Shown: positions 47,758 through 56,884, counted from the stretch's first letter. The stretch: DNA of 64,000 nt from Streptococcus infantis (GCF_018499575.1 NZ_JAHDAP010000003.1:62001-126000); one strand, 5' to 3'. Notes: generated by a model not told the origin, from the letters alone. Translations and numbers: made by a program.

Positions 47758-48300
47758 ATGAAAGAGAGCAACAAACGCTTAAAAACCAAACGTACTATTG
47801 AGAACGCCATGGTTCAATTATTAACTGAACAGCCATTTGATCAAATTAGCACTGTTAAACTAGCAGAAAAAGCCGGAATTAGTCGTTCTAGCTTTTATAC
47901 CCACTATAAAGATAAGTATGATATGATTGAACACTACCAAAGTAAGCTATTTCATACTTTTGAGTACATTTTCCAAAAACACGCAAATCATAAAAGAGAT
48001 GCTATCCTAGAAGTATTTGAATACTTAGAATCTGAACCGCTACTAGCTGCTCTTCTATCTGAAAATGGTACAAAAGAAATACAAAATTTCCTGAGAAATA
48101 AACTGCACATTCTGCTCAGTACTGATCTCCAGAAACGATTTATGCAATTAAATTTAAACGAGATTGAGTTAGAGTATAGTAGTATCTATCTAACAAATGC
48201 ACTATTTGGTGTATGCCAAACTTGGATTGCTCATGGAAAAAAAGAAAGCCCGCAAGAAATAACAGACTTTCTTATGAAAATGTTAGGAGATTCAAACTAG
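47758..48300 (+). CDS. TetR-family transcriptional regulator
   Basis: Repressor of 180 residues. The N-terminal helix-turn-helix (TVKLAEKAGISRSSFYTHYKDKYDMIEHY, about 29-57) is clear; the ligand domain is not identifiable. It is divergent from the Pip-like gene across a 128-bp region with two matching dyads, and probably represses both. A terminator follows. Confidence 0.9.
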   Translation: MKESNKRLKTKRTIENAMVQLLTEQPFDQISTVKLAEKAGISRSSFYTHYKDKYDMIEHYQSKLFHTFEYIFQKHANHKRDAILEVFEYLESEPLLAALLSENGTKEIQNFLRNKLHILLSTDLQKRFMQLNLNEIELEYSSIYLTNALFGVCQTWIAHGKKESPQEITDFLMKMLGDSN

Positions 48301-48304
48301 AGAC

Positions 48305-48333
48305 AAAAAAGAACACCATTGGTGTTCTTTTTT
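48305..48333 (+). terminator. Terminator of tetR
   Basis: AAAAAAGAACACC, ATT, GGTGTTCTTTTTT; the stem is perfect. On the other strand it serves the tRNA pair. Confidence 0.92.
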
Positions 48334-48339
48334 ATTTGA

Positions 48340-48413
48340 CTCCGCCAGTAGGACTCGAACCTACGACATCATGATTAACAGTCATGCGCTACTACCAACT
48401 GAGCTATGGCGGA
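48340..48413 (-). tRNA. tRNA-Asn (GTT)
   Basis: A 74-base cloverleaf on the minus strand. It starts TCCGCCATAGCTCAGTTGG; the anticodon loop CTGTTAA gives GTT; the T arm is GTTCGAGTC. CCA is not encoded. Confidence 0.96.
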
Positions 48414-48418
48414 TAATA

Positions 48419-48490
48419 TAGTCCGTACGGGATTCGAACCCGTGTTACCGCCGTGAAAAGGCGGTGTCTTAACCCCTTGACCAACGGACC
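48419..48490 (-). tRNA. tRNA-Glu (TTC)
   Basis: A 72-base cloverleaf starting GGTCCGTTGGTCAAGGGG; the anticodon loop CTTTTCA gives TTC; the T arm is GGTTCGAATCC. The acceptor opens with a G-U pair. It is five bases from tRNA-Asn in one transcript. Confidence 0.95.
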
Positions 48491-48541
48491 ATCTATCTGT
48501 AGCAGATATAACCATTATATCAATTTCTTACTAATTGTCAA

Positions 48542-49294
48542 TCACTTTTTAGATTTTTTCTCCAGAATATCTCTTAATTTCCGAACCTTGAGACGGGTAA
48601 TCGGACAACGATGATCTTCATAAAAAACCACTTCTAAATTTTTTCGATCAATTTCCCTAATATTTCCTACATTGACAAGAAATGACTTATGAGCGGAATA
48701 AAATCTTTGCGTATCTTTGTCTTTTTCTTGAATATCCGCCATAGTCCCATAAAATTCTTTGGCAAAATTCTTACCAATAATCTTTAACTTATGAGATACT
48801 CCTGTTGTTTCAATATACAAAATATCATGGTAGGGAATTTTCAAATCATTTCCCTTGTAGTTATAGTCAAAATAATCCACAACATCTTTATTTTCAAGTA
48901 ACATATTCTTGGTATATAAGATACTCTGTTCAATACGTTTCTTAAATAATTCATCATTGATATCTTTGTCAACAAAATCCAAGGCTGATACTTGATATTT
49001 GTAAGTTAAGGTAGCAAATTCTGATCTACTAGTGATAAATACGATAATTGCATAGGGATTGTGGTGACGAATAAACTGTGCGACTTCAAATCCTTTTTTC
49101 TCAACTCCATGAATATCAATATCTAGAAAATAAAGCTGGTTTAATTCATCATTTTCGATATATTCCTTAAATTCTCGTTCTTTACCTGTTGTTTTATAAG
49201 AAATAGGAATATTTAATTCCTTTGAAATTTCATCCAAGGTTCTTTCTAATCTGACTTGATGTTGAATAACATCTTCTAAAATTAATACTTTCAT
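48542..49294 (-). CDS. comE: Competence response regulator ComE
   Basis: Response regulator of 250 residues with the phosphoacceptor D58 (YFLDIDIHG) and a C-terminal LytTR DNA-binding domain (about 140-245; DILYIETTGVSHKL, FYSAHKSFLVNVGNI). Phosphorylated by ComD, it activates early competence genes through direct repeats like the one before comC. Overlaps comD by 4 bases. Confidence 0.97.
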   Translation of the reverse strand: MKVLILEDVIQHQVRLERTLDEISKELNIPISYKTTGKEREFKEYIENDELNQLYFLDIDIHGVEKKGFEVAQFIRHHNPYAIIVFITSRSEFATLTYKYQVSALDFVDKDINDELFKKRIEQSILYTKNMLLENKDVVDYFDYNYKGNDLKIPYHDILYIETTGVSHKLKIIGKNFAKEFYGTMADIQEKDKDTQRFYSAHKSFLVNVGNIREIDRKNLEVVFYEDHRCPITRLKVRKLRDILEKKSKK

Positions 49295-50610
49295 TCAAAC
49301 TCTCTCTTAAGTCTAATAATCTGTCTAAACGTACTATCTTCCATCTCTGTTTCTAAAATTATATTTTCATACTTACCTAAAATTTCTTTAACATTATTAA
49401 GCCCTATTCCTCTATTTCTCCCTTTAGTAGAAAAACCTAGTTCAAACAAATCTTCTGAAGGTGTCATGGTAATTTTACACGAATTTTGAATCACGATAAC
49501 TGTTTCCAAATCCATCTTAATCACTGCAACTTCCATTTGTTTCAAATAACTTTCTGCAGCACCTTCAACAGCATTGTTCAACAAAACACTCATCATACGA
49601 ACAAGATCAAGTAAATCGATTGACAATTTTGTGATAGTGTCCTTTACTTCTAGTGTAAACTCTACGTTCTTATTTCGTGCATATACAATAGATTGCGCAA
49701 TTAAACTTCTTAAAGCTGAATCTTCTATGTTGTTTAAATCAAAGTATGTATACTTATCTGAACGTAATTTTTGATTAGCTTTAACTAGAACTTCATTGTA
49801 AACTCTGTCAATTTCCTGTAAATCTCTACTGTCAATAGCCATTTGCATACTGACAAGCATACCTGCATAATCATGACGAAATCCACGGATTTCATTGTAC
49901 AAACCAACAATTTCATCTGTATAAGTCTGTAAATGTTCTTGTTCAAATTTTTTCTGTTTTAGGGCTATTTCTTTTTCAACTCCTACCTTATGAGAATTCA
50001 TTGCGAAGAAGATTAGCAGTAAACAAATAAAGACAATTGTTGCTAAAATACTACCAAAACTGTTAAAATGCGTATGAGTGCTCACCATATCTGAAATGAA
50101 TGATAGAACATGTAAAGCAAAGAAAGCAAGTATAACTTTCTTAAGAAATGGATAGAGGTAGTCTTTGTCAAAATAATTAAGTTCAAGGTGAAAATAAGTA
50201 ATAATTTTTTTTATTACAAAATAAGTTAGCAATAAAACTACTACAAAAAAGAGAGCTTCATATTTTGTTACAAAAGAATCACCTGTTATAGAGGATATGA
50301 TTACTGCTATAAAAGTATGAGTACTATGATATAGTAAAGACAATAGTAGACTGATAAAAATAGCCTTGTACTTATCATACTTTTTTATTCCTATTAGATA
50401 AACATATATAATAAAGGGAAACATTAGTTTTTCTAAACCTAAACCATGTAAAAAAACAAAATAAAAGAAAATTTCAACTATGGACTGCAATATAAAAATC
50501 CAACATATGAATAGAAATCTTTCTTTTTTTGTTGCTCTACAAATTAGTTTATAGCTATTTGTTAAAATAAAAATATGAAGAATAACTATGAATATTTTTA
50601 ATAAATCCAT
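49291..50610 (-). CDS. comD: Competence histidine kinase ComD
   Basis: HPK10-type sensor kinase of 439 residues. About six or seven N-terminal membrane helices (1-205) form the peptide receptor. The phosphorylated His is H246 (RGFRHDYAGM), the N-box is LLNNAVEGA and the G-box is GIGLNNVKEIL. It senses the ComC-derived pheromone; its N-terminal region should be matched to this unusual peptide. Confidence 0.96.
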   Translation of the reverse strand: MDLLKIFIVILHIFILTNSYKLICRATKKERFLFICWIFILQSIVEIFFYFVFLHGLGLEKLMFPFIIYVYLIGIKKYDKYKAIFISLLLSLLYHSTHTFIAVIISSITGDSFVTKYEALFFVVVLLLTYFVIKKIITYFHLELNYFDKDYLYPFLKKVILAFFALHVLSFISDMVSTHTHFNSFGSILATIVFICLLLIFFAMNSHKVGVEKEIALKQKKFEQEHLQTYTDEIVGLYNEIRGFRHDYAGMLVSMQMAIDSRDLQEIDRVYNEVLVKANQKLRSDKYTYFDLNNIEDSALRSLIAQSIVYARNKNVEFTLEVKDTITKLSIDLLDLVRMMSVLLNNAVEGAAESYLKQMEVAVIKMDLETVIVIQNSCKITMTPSEDLFELGFSTKGRNRGIGLNNVKEILGKYENIILETEMEDSTFRQIIRLKREFE

Positions 50611-50638
50611 TATGTCTCCCTATAATCTACAATGTTTT

Positions 50639-50764
50639 CTATTTTTTCCTTTTAGGAAAAAGGTTAGTAATAAAGTAAGTTAATCTTTTATCCCCACCTT
50701 GAATTTCCTGTAATTCTTTTTCTGTAAGTTTTTTGAACTGTTCTAATTTAACTGTTTTTTCCAT
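50639..50764 (-). CDS. comC: Competence-stimulating peptide precursor ComC
   Basis: A 41-codon gene, translated by hand. The leader is MEKTVKLEQFKKLTEKELQE then IQGG, a classic double-glycine leader processed by ComAB. The predicted mature pheromone is DKRLTYFITNLFPKRKK (17 residues, cationic C-terminus). It differs from CSP-1 and CSP-2 of pneumococcus, which begin EMR. GGAGA precedes the ATG; comD follows after 28 bases. Confidence 0.93.
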   Translation of the reverse strand: MEKTVKLEQFKKLTEKELQEIQGGDKRLTYFITNLFPKRKK

Positions 50765-50813
50765 ATTAAATTCTCCTTTATTGTTTTTTTCTTGTAAATT
50801 AACTTACAAGCCT

Positions 50814-50880
50814 ATTATACAAAACAGAGTTTGTTTTAAAACAATTCATTCTCAACTGTACATTTTTGTACCTGAACTGT
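50814..50880 (-). promoter_or_regulatory. comCDE promoter with ComE-binding direct repeat
   Basis: Minus strand: ACAGTTCAG, 12 bases, ACAGTTGAG (50851-50880), an almost exact ComE direct repeat with the canonical 12-bp gap. The -10 TATAAT (50814-50819) follows 31 bases on. This is the autoinduction site. Confidence 0.92.
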
Positions 50881-50889
50881 CATTTTTTA

Positions 50890-50916
50890 CAAAAAACGCT
50901 GGGTTGCCCCAGCGTT
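50890..50916 (-). terminator. Terminator of tRNA-Arg
   Basis: AACGCTGGG and CCCAGCGTT form a 9-bp stem with a TTTTTT tail on the minus strand, insulating comC from tRNA-Arg transcription. Confidence 0.9.
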
Positions 50917-50928
50917 ACATCTAGTGTA

Positions 50929-51002
50929 TGATCCCAGCAGGATTCGAACCTGCGACCGTTCGCTTAGAAGGCGAATGCTCTATCCAGCTGAGCTATGAGA
51001 CC
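50929..51002 (-). tRNA. tRNA-Arg (TCT)
   Basis: A 74-base cloverleaf starting GGTCTCATAGCTCAGCTGG; the anticodon loop CTTCTAA gives TCT; T arm GGTTCGAATCC. It sits upstream of comC, as in related streptococci. Confidence 0.96.
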
Positions 51003-51043
51003 TAACTAGTTTATCTTATCAAAATAATCGAGAATAGTCAATC

Positions 51044-51523
51044 CTATTTATGATATGGAGAACCTTGTTGGATAGTAAAAGCTCGGTATATTTGCTCTAT
51101 AAGAACGAGGCGCATTAATTGATGTGGGAGAGTTAAACGACCAAAGCTAAGAAATAGATTCGCACGCTTTTTTACTTGATGAGAGAGCCCTAAACTCCCA
51201 CCAATAACAAAGGTTAAAGTTGAATAACCATTAATAGAAGCTTGTTCTAATTGGTTACTAAATTCTTCAGAAGATAAGGTCTTCCCTTCAATAGCCAAAA
51301 CGATAACAAATTCTCTATCCCCAATTTTGGAAAGAATTCGATTTCCTTCTAAATCCAAGATTTTTTCATTTTCAGAATCACTGGCACGATCTGGTGTTTT
51401 TTCATCAGCTAATTCAATCATTTCTACGGTAGCAAATCGAGATATTCTTTTAGAATATTCTGCAATTCCATCTTTGAGATACTTTTCTTTTAATTTTCCA
51501 ACTGTTACAATTTTAATTTTCAT
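51044..51523 (-). CDS. rlmH: 23S rRNA pseudouridine-1915 N3-methyltransferase RlmH
   Basis: SPOUT methyltransferase of 159 residues ([57 protein letters not shown]). It modifies the helix-69 pseudouridine of 23S rRNA. Divergent from htrA. Confidence 0.97.
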   Translation of the reverse strand: MKIKIVTVGKLKEKYLKDGIAEYSKRISRFATVEMIELADEKTPDRASDSENEKILDLEGNRILSKIGDREFVIVLAIEGKTLSSEEFSNQLEQASINGYSTLTFVIGGSLGLSHQVKKRANLFLSFGRLTLPHQLMRLVLIEQIYRAFTIQQGSPYHK

Positions 51524-51613
51524 ACTTCTATTTTACCATAATCGTGTTCTATTCACATCTTGTTCACAAATGAAAAAGGTGAAAAATGCAATAAATTCAC
51601 AAATTTTCAACAA

Positions 51614-51622
51614 TTATCCACA
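51614..51622 (+). other. DnaA box upstream of htrA
   Basis: TTATCCACA, a perfect box, about 90 bases before the htrA ATG. It lies 2.3 kb from dnaA. Confidence 0.7.
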
Positions 51623-51643
51623 GATTGTTGAAAACTTAAGTTT

Positions 51644-51676
51644 TTTAAGTTAGAATTAAGTTAATAATCTTATACT
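51644..51676 (+). promoter_or_regulatory. htrA promoter with CiaR site
   Basis: TTTAAG-TTAGA-ATTAAG (51644-51660) matches the CiaR repeat NTTAAG-N5-WTTAAG exactly. The -10 TATACT (51671-51676) is 10 bases further. htrA is an established CiaRH target. Confidence 0.88.
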
Positions 51677-51706
51677 TTTGCTAATAAATCAAATATGGAG
51701 GGTTCT

Positions 51707-52888
51707 ATGAAAAACCTAAACAAATTTTCAAAAACGATTGGACAATTTTTACTGGTTATACTTATTAGCTTTTTTAGTGGTCTTTTAGGAAGTTTGGCTG
51801 TTCTTCAATTCAACCACAAACAAGCAAATGGAGAACAAAATAGTGCGGCAGTCACTCAGACAGCATCAAATAATGAAAATTCTATTACACAGGCTGTAGA
51901 TAAAGTTAAAGATGCAGTTGTCTCTATTATCACTTATTCAGGAAACTCTCAAAGTGGTTTTGCTGGAACTGATGATACTGATACAGATTCAAATACTGAG
52001 CAAATTAACAGTGAGGGTTCTGGTGTCATCTATAAAAAAGATGGGGATGATGCTTATCTTGTAACTAACACTCACGTTATTAGTGGAGCTAAAAAAGTTG
52101 ATATTCGTCTAGCAGATGGAACAAAAGTACCAGGTGAAATTGTTGGTTCTGATACCTATTCTGATATTGCAGTAGTCAAAATCTCTTCAGAGAAGGTTAC
52201 TACAGTAGCTGAGTTTGGTGACTCAAGTCAAATATCTGTTGGGGAAACAGCTATCGCAATTGGTAGTCCTTTAGGGTCAGAATATGCAAATACAGTTACA
52301 CAAGGGATTGTATCAAGTTTAAACAGACACGTTTCTTTGAAATCTGAAGATGGCCAAGCTATTTCAACAAATGCCATCCAAACAGATGCAGCTATTAACC
52401 CTGGTAACTCTGGAGGTCCTTTGATTAATATCCAGGGACAAGTTATCGGTATTACATCAAGTAAAATTGCCTCTAATGGTGGAACATCTGTAGAAGGTCT
52501 CGGCTTTGCTATTCCTGCAAATGATGTTAAGAATATTATCAAACAGTTGGAAAAAGACGGAAAAGTAACTCGACCTGCTCTTGGTATTCACATGGTTAAT
52601 TTGACAAACCTTAGCACTTCCGATCTACAAAAATTAAAACTTCCTGATAATGTTACTTCTGGTGTAGCTGTTCGCTCTGTTCAAAAGAATATGCCTGCAA
52701 ACGGACATTTACAACAGTATGATGTCATCACAAAAGTAGATGATACTAAGATTTCTTCTACTACTGAATTGCAAAATGCACTTTACAGTCACTCTATTGG
52801 TGATGAAATAACTGTAACTTATTACCGTAATGGTAAAGAAGAGAAAACTACAATCAAGCTAGATAAAAGTACAAGTGATTTAAATCAA
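51707..52888 (+). CDS. htrA: Serine protease HtrA
   Basis: Membrane-anchored quality-control protease of about 394 residues. One helix (about 12-35) is followed by a trypsin-like domain with H123 (TNTHVIS), D153 (YSDIAVV) and S235 (GNSGGPL), then a PDZ domain (about 285-385). The start is ATG 51707 ([10 protein letters not shown]), because GGAGGG lies just before it; the ATG at 51695 overlaps that site. In pneumococcus HtrA degrades CSP and misfolded proteins at the division site. Confidence 0.95.
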
Positions 52889-52891
52889 TAG

Positions 52892-52908
52892 TTTACATAT
52901 TTGTAAAC
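52892..52908. repeat. Inverted repeat between htrA and parB
   Basis: GTTTACA and TGTAAAC, 7-bp arms about a 4-base centre, lie just after the htrA stop. There is no T-run; function unknown. Confidence 0.5.
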
Positions 52909-52947
52909 CTACTTTACAGAATATCAAAGATGTGATACTGTAGAAAT

Positions 52948-53709
52948 ATGGAAGAACTCAAACTAATTCGTATCAGTGATATTCAAAAAAATCCCTACCA
53001 ACCTCGTAAAGAATTCTCAAAAGAAAAAATAGAAGAACTTGCCCAATCTATTAAAGAAAATGGATTAATTCAACCAATTATCGTCCGTCAATCTCCAGTT
53101 ATTGGATACGAAATCCTAGCTGGAGAAAGACGGTATCGGGCATCGATAGCAGCTGGGTTATCAGAAGTTCCTGTAATCATCAAAAAACTATCTGATCAGG
53201 ACATGATGATTCACTCTATCATTGAAAATTTACAGCGAGAAGACTTAAATCCGATTGAAGAAGCAAAAGCTTATCAATCTTTAATTGATAAAGGTTATAC
53301 TCATGCAGACATTGCTGAAAAAATGGGGAAATCACGTCCATATATTACCAATCTTGTCCGCTTGCTAACACTTCCTGATTTTATTTTAACCGAAGTAGAA
53401 GCTGGAAAATTGTCTCAAGCACATGCTAGACTCCTTATTCAACTATCTACTGATGAACAAAAAAAATTACTCTATCGCATTCAGACAGAGGATTTATCAG
53501 TTCGACAGGTAGAACACCTACTTAAAGAAGAAAAAAATAAGAAGAAAAGTAAAGAAAAAGATCACTTTATCAAAGAAGAAGAAGAAAATTTAAAAAAATT
53601 ACTGGGGTTAGATGTCCAAATTCGCCTCCAAAAGAAGGAAGCTGGGAAAATAACCATTTCTTTTCATAATCAAGAAGAGTACCAACGTTTTATTAACAGC
53701 CTGAAATAA
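52948..53709 (+). CDS. parB: Chromosome partitioning protein ParB/Spo0J
   Basis: CTP-dependent DNA clamp of 253 residues that loads at parS. The ParB/Srx domain contains PYQPRKEF and GERRYRASIAAG; the helix-turn-helix is ADIAEKMGKSRPYITNLVRLL. There is no parA, as usual for streptococci. No Shine-Dalgarno precedes the ATG, and the -10 candidate (GATACT, 52934-52939) would start the mRNA within two bases of it. Confidence 0.96.
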   Translation: MEELKLIRISDIQKNPYQPRKEFSKEKIEELAQSIKENGLIQPIIVRQSPVIGYEILAGERRYRASIAAGLSEVPVIIKKLSDQDMMIHSIIENLQREDLNPIEEAKAYQSLIDKGYTHADIAEKMGKSRPYITNLVRLLTLPDFILTEVEAGKLSQAHARLLIQLSTDEQKKLLYRIQTEDLSVRQVEHLLKEEKNKKKSKEKDHFIKEEEENLKKLLGLDVQIRLQKKEAGKITISFHNQEEYQRFINSLK

Positions 53710-53741
53710 GGCTGTTATTTTATTTTTCTCAAATCACATAC

Positions 53742-53857
53742 TTATCCACTGGGTTCGTAGAGGAAAAATCAGTAAAATCAAAATCTAGACCTTTTATCCA
53801 CAAGTTGTGGATAAATCTTTTAAACATTGTGGATTGTTTTTCACAAGTTGTGGAAAA
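53742..53857. other. oriC: oriC part 1: DnaA-box cluster before dnaA
   Basis: TTATCCACT (53742-53750); the perfect inverted pair TTATCCACA (53794-53802) and TGTGGATAA (53806-53814); TGTGGATTG (53828-53836, degenerate); and the pair TTTTTCACA (53837-53845) and TGTGGAAAA (53849-53857). Both pairs have 3-bp spacers. The last pair overlaps the dnaA promoter, which suggests DnaA autorepression. Confidence 0.92.
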
Positions 53858-53870
53858 AATGCTTGCTATA

Positions 53871-53879
53871 TGATAAAAT
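53871..53879 (+). promoter_or_regulatory. Extended -10 of dnaA
   Basis: TGATAAAAT, with TAAAAT at 53874-53879. It sits 14 bases after the last DnaA box; the -35 position overlaps that box. Confidence 0.6.
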
Positions 53880-53921
53880 AGTGTTTAAGATTATACCATT
53901 TAGAAAAGGAGGAGTTTGTTG

Positions 53922-55280
53922 TTGAAAGAAAAACAATTTTGGAATCAGATTTTAGAATTAGCTAAAGAAAGATTAACACGATCAATGTTTGATTTCTACG
54001 TGACACCTGCTGAATTAATAAAGGTCGAGGGAAATGTAGCTACTATATTTTTACCAAGATCTGAAATGGAAATGGTTTGGAGTACAAAACTCAATGATAT
54101 AATTGTAGCTGTCGGTTTCCAAATCTACGACACTGAAATAAAAGCCCAATATGTATTAACTAAGGAAGATTCTAATACCTCCGATGTAGCAAGTAATATT
54201 GAAAACAGTAATCACCAACAGGAACAACTTGAAAAATCTATTCCTTATTCAGAAACAGGATTAAGAGATATTTATACTTTTGATAATTTTATCCAAGGTG
54301 ATGGAAATATTTGGGCTAAGTCTGCTGCTTTAGCCGTCTCAGAAGATCCTGGACTAACTTATAATCCTCTGTTTATATATGGAGGACCCGGTTTAGGAAA
54401 AACTCACTTACTCAATGCTCTGGGAAATGAAATTCTCAAAAAAAATCCTAATGCGCGTGTTAAATACATTCCTGCTGAAAGCTTTATTAATGAATTTTTA
54501 GATCACTTAAGGCTCAATGATATGGATAATTTTAAAAAAACCTATCGAAGTCTAGATTTACTTCTTATTGATGATATTCAATCTCTTAGTGGAAATAAAG
54601 TACAAACTCAGGATGAATTTTTTAATACATTTAACAAACTTCACAGTAATAATAAACAGATTGTTTTAACGAGTGACCGCAGACCAGAACAACTAGAAAA
54701 TTTACCTGAGCGTCTTGTCACGCGCTTCTCATGGGGATTAACAACGGATATTACTCCACCTGATTTTGAAACTCGTATCGCTATCCTAAATAGTAAAACA
54801 GAGGATTTAGATTATCATTTTCAACCTGACACAATCGAATATTTGGCTGGTCAGTTTGATTCAAATGTACGTGAATTAGAAGGTGCCCTCAAAGATATTA
54901 GTCTTATGGCTAAAGTTAAGCAAATCAACACTATAACTGTGGATATTGCATCTGAGGCTATACGTGCCAGAAAACAAAGCGTTAGCACCATGATCGTCAT
55001 TCCAATTGAAAAAATCCAAGAGGAAGTCGGAAAATTTTATGATGTTAGCGTTAAAGAGATGAAGGGAACTAGACGTGTTCAGAATATTGTTCTAGCTCGT
55101 CAAGTTGCTATGTATCTAGCTAGAGAGCTGACAGATAATAGCCTTCCAAAAATCGGAAAAGAATTTGGTGGTAAAGATCATACGACCGTCATTCATGCTC
55201 ATGCAAAAATCAAATCTATGATTGAAACGGATGATAAATTACGTATAGAAATCGAAACTATCAAAAAGAAAATCAAATAA
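53922..55280 (+). CDS. dnaA: Chromosomal replication initiator DnaA
   Basis: Initiator ATPase of 452 residues. Domain I (1 to about 75), a short variable domain II, a AAA+ domain III with Walker [15 protein letters not shown] and Walker [11 protein letters not shown], and DNA-binding domain IV with [15 protein letters not shown]. Three TTG codons run in a row (53916-53924). The third was chosen because AGGAGG ends 9 bases before it and it yields MKEKQFW, the family start. From memory, domain II differs clearly from that of pneumococcus. Confidence 0.97.
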   Translation: MKEKQFWNQILELAKERLTRSMFDFYVTPAELIKVEGNVATIFLPRSEMEMVWSTKLNDIIVAVGFQIYDTEIKAQYVLTKEDSNTSDVASNIENSNHQQEQLEKSIPYSETGLRDIYTFDNFIQGDGNIWAKSAALAVSEDPGLTYNPLFIYGGPGLGKTHLLNALGNEILKKNPNARVKYIPAESFINEFLDHLRLNDMDNFKKTYRSLDLLLIDDIQSLSGNKVQTQDEFFNTFNKLHSNNKQIVLTSDRRPEQLENLPERLVTRFSWGLTTDITPPDFETRIAILNSKTEDLDYHFQPDTIEYLAGQFDSNVRELEGALKDISLMAKVKQINTITVDIASEAIRARKQSVSTMIVIPIEKIQEEVGKFYDVSVKEMKGTRRVQNIVLARQVAMYLARELTDNSLPKIGKEFGGKDHTTVIHAHAKIKSMIETDDKLRIEIETIKKKIK

Positions 55281-55282
55281 CT

Positions 55283-55403
55283 TGTGGATAAGTGTTTACA
55301 TTTTTACTAATTTATACACATCTTTTAAACAAGTGTAACTTCTTAAATTTTCTAAACTAAACTAGGTTTTCCACAAATTTCACACAGCCTACTATTACTA
55401 TTA
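55283..55403. other. oriC: oriC part 2: DnaA boxes and DnaA-trio unwinding element
   Basis: TGTGGATAA (55283-55291), TTATACACA (55312-55320) and TTTTCCACA (55367-55375) precede five contiguous trios, CTA CTA TTA CTA TTA (55389-55403), read as 3'-GAT/AAT repeats on the lower strand. An A/T-rich stretch follows. This matches the basal unwinding layout described for Bacillus subtilis (box, spacer, trios). Confidence 0.85.
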
Positions 55404-55438
55404 ACCTTCTAATAATAAAAATAAATAAAGGAGATTCC

Positions 55439-56575
55439 ATGATTCATTTTTCAATTAACAAAAATCTATTCCTGCAATCATTAAATATTACAAAACGTGC
55501 TATTAGTTCTAAAAATGCTATTCCTGTTTTATCAACGATCAAAATCGATGTGACAAACGAAGGAATTACATTAATTGGATCTAATGGTCAAATTTCAATT
55601 GAAAACTTCATTTCTCAAAAAGATGAAAATGCAGGTCTTTTGATTAACTCTTTAGGTTCTATCCTTCTAGAAGCTTCATTCTTTATCAATGTAGTATCAA
55701 GTCTTCCAGATGTGACTCTTGATTTCAAAGAGATCGAGCAACATCAGATTGTATTAACAAGTGGAAAATCAGAGATTACCCTTAAAGGTAAAGATAGTGA
55801 ACAATATCCACGTATCCAGGAAATCGCTGCAAGTAATCCTTTAGTTCTTGAAACAAAACTTCTTAAGAAGATTATCAACGAAACTGCCTTTGCAGCTAGT
55901 GTACAAGAAAGTCGTCCTATTTTGACTGGTGTTCACTTTGTTTTGAGTAATCATCAAGAATTAAAAACAGTTGCAACAGACTCACATCGTCTGAGCCAGA
56001 AAAAATTAACTCTTGAGAAAAATAGTGATAATTTTGATGTTGTTATCCCAAGTCGCTCTCTACGCGAATTTTCAGCTGTTTTTACGGACGATATTGAAAC
56101 AGTAGAGATTTTCTTTGCAAATAATCAAATTCTCTTTAGAAGCGAAAATATTAGCTTCTATACACGCCTCTTAGAAGGTAATTATCCTGATACAGATCGC
56201 TTAATTCCAACCGACTTTAATACGACAGTGACTTTTGATGTTGTTCATTTACGTCAATCTATGGAACGTGCTCGTCTTTTATCAAGTGCTACTCAAAATG
56301 GAACTGTAAAATTAGAAATCAAACAAGGAGTAGTTACAGCTTATGTAAATTCTCCAGAAGTTGGTAAAGTAAACGAAGAAATCGATACAATTGCTATATC
56401 TGGTGAAGATTTAACGATTAGCTTTAACCCAACTTACTTGATTGAAGCACTAAAAGCCTTGAATAGTGAAAAGGTAACAATCAGCTTCATTTCAGCAGTT
56501 CGTCCATTTACCTTGGTACCAGCTGATACAGATGAAGATTTCATGCAGCTGATTACACCAGTTCGTACAAATTAA
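55439..56575 (+). CDS. dnaN: DNA polymerase III beta subunit (sliding clamp)
   Basis: Ring-shaped clamp subunit of 378 residues, three similar domains. Recognisable segments are AISSKNAIPVLSTIKIDV, ATDSHRLSQKK and the C-terminal PVRTN. AAAGGAG precedes the ATG. It is separated from dnaA by the unwinding element. Confidence 0.98.
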   Translation: MIHFSINKNLFLQSLNITKRAISSKNAIPVLSTIKIDVTNEGITLIGSNGQISIENFISQKDENAGLLINSLGSILLEASFFINVVSSLPDVTLDFKEIEQHQIVLTSGKSEITLKGKDSEQYPRIQEIAASNPLVLETKLLKKIINETAFAASVQESRPILTGVHFVLSNHQELKTVATDSHRLSQKKLTLEKNSDNFDVVIPSRSLREFSAVFTDDIETVEIFFANNQILFRSENISFYTRLLEGNYPDTDRLIPTDFNTTVTFDVVHLRQSMERARLLSSATQNGTVKLEIKQGVVTAYVNSPEVGKVNEEIDTIAISGEDLTISFNPTYLIEALKALNSEKVTISFISAVRPFTLVPADTDEDFMQLITPVRTN

Positions 56576-56578
56576 GTT

Positions 56579-56607
56579 AAAGAGGTTGAGCCTAGCTCAC
56601 CTCTTTT
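56579..56607 (+). terminator. Terminator of dnaN
   Basis: AGAGGTTGAGC and GCTCACCTCT pair with one bulged base, followed by TTTTATG. Confidence 0.8.
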
Positions 56608-56608
56608 A

Positions 56609-56617
56609 TGATATAAT
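56609..56617 (+). promoter_or_regulatory. Extended -10 for the DUF951 gene
   Basis: TGATATAAT directly after the dnaN terminator, TATAAT at 56612-56617. Confidence 0.7.
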
Positions 56618-56641
56618 CAGAAATATGAAAAGGAGAGTAGT

Positions 56642-56836
56642 ATGTATCAAGTTGGAAATTTTGTTGAAATGAAAAAACCACACGCTTGTACAATCAAGTC
56701 TACAGGTAAAAAAGCCAATCGTTGGGAAATTACACGTCTAGGTGCAGATATCAAAATAAAATGCAGTAATTGTGATCATGTTGTCATGATGAGTCGCTAT
56801 GATTTTGAAAGAAAAATGAGTAAAATCATTGACTAA
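56642..56836 (+). CDS. DUF951 family protein
   Basis: Small protein of 64 residues typical of Firmicutes, with two Cys in KCSNCDHVV and an SH3-like N-terminal half (GNFVEMKKPHACTIKSTGKKANRWEI). Function unknown. Conserved next to ychF. Confidence 0.88.
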   Translation: MYQVGNFVEMKKPHACTIKSTGKKANRWEITRLGADIKIKCSNCDHVVMMSRYDFERKMSKIID

Positions 56837-56875
56837 AGGCAAGAAGTTAGAGGGTTAGCAAGTTTTCCCTTTTTG

Positions 56876-56884
56876 TGTTATAAT
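56876..56884 (+). promoter_or_regulatory. Extended -10 for ychF
   Basis: TGTTATAAT, TATAAT at 56879-56884, about 37 bases before the ATG. Confidence 0.7.
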
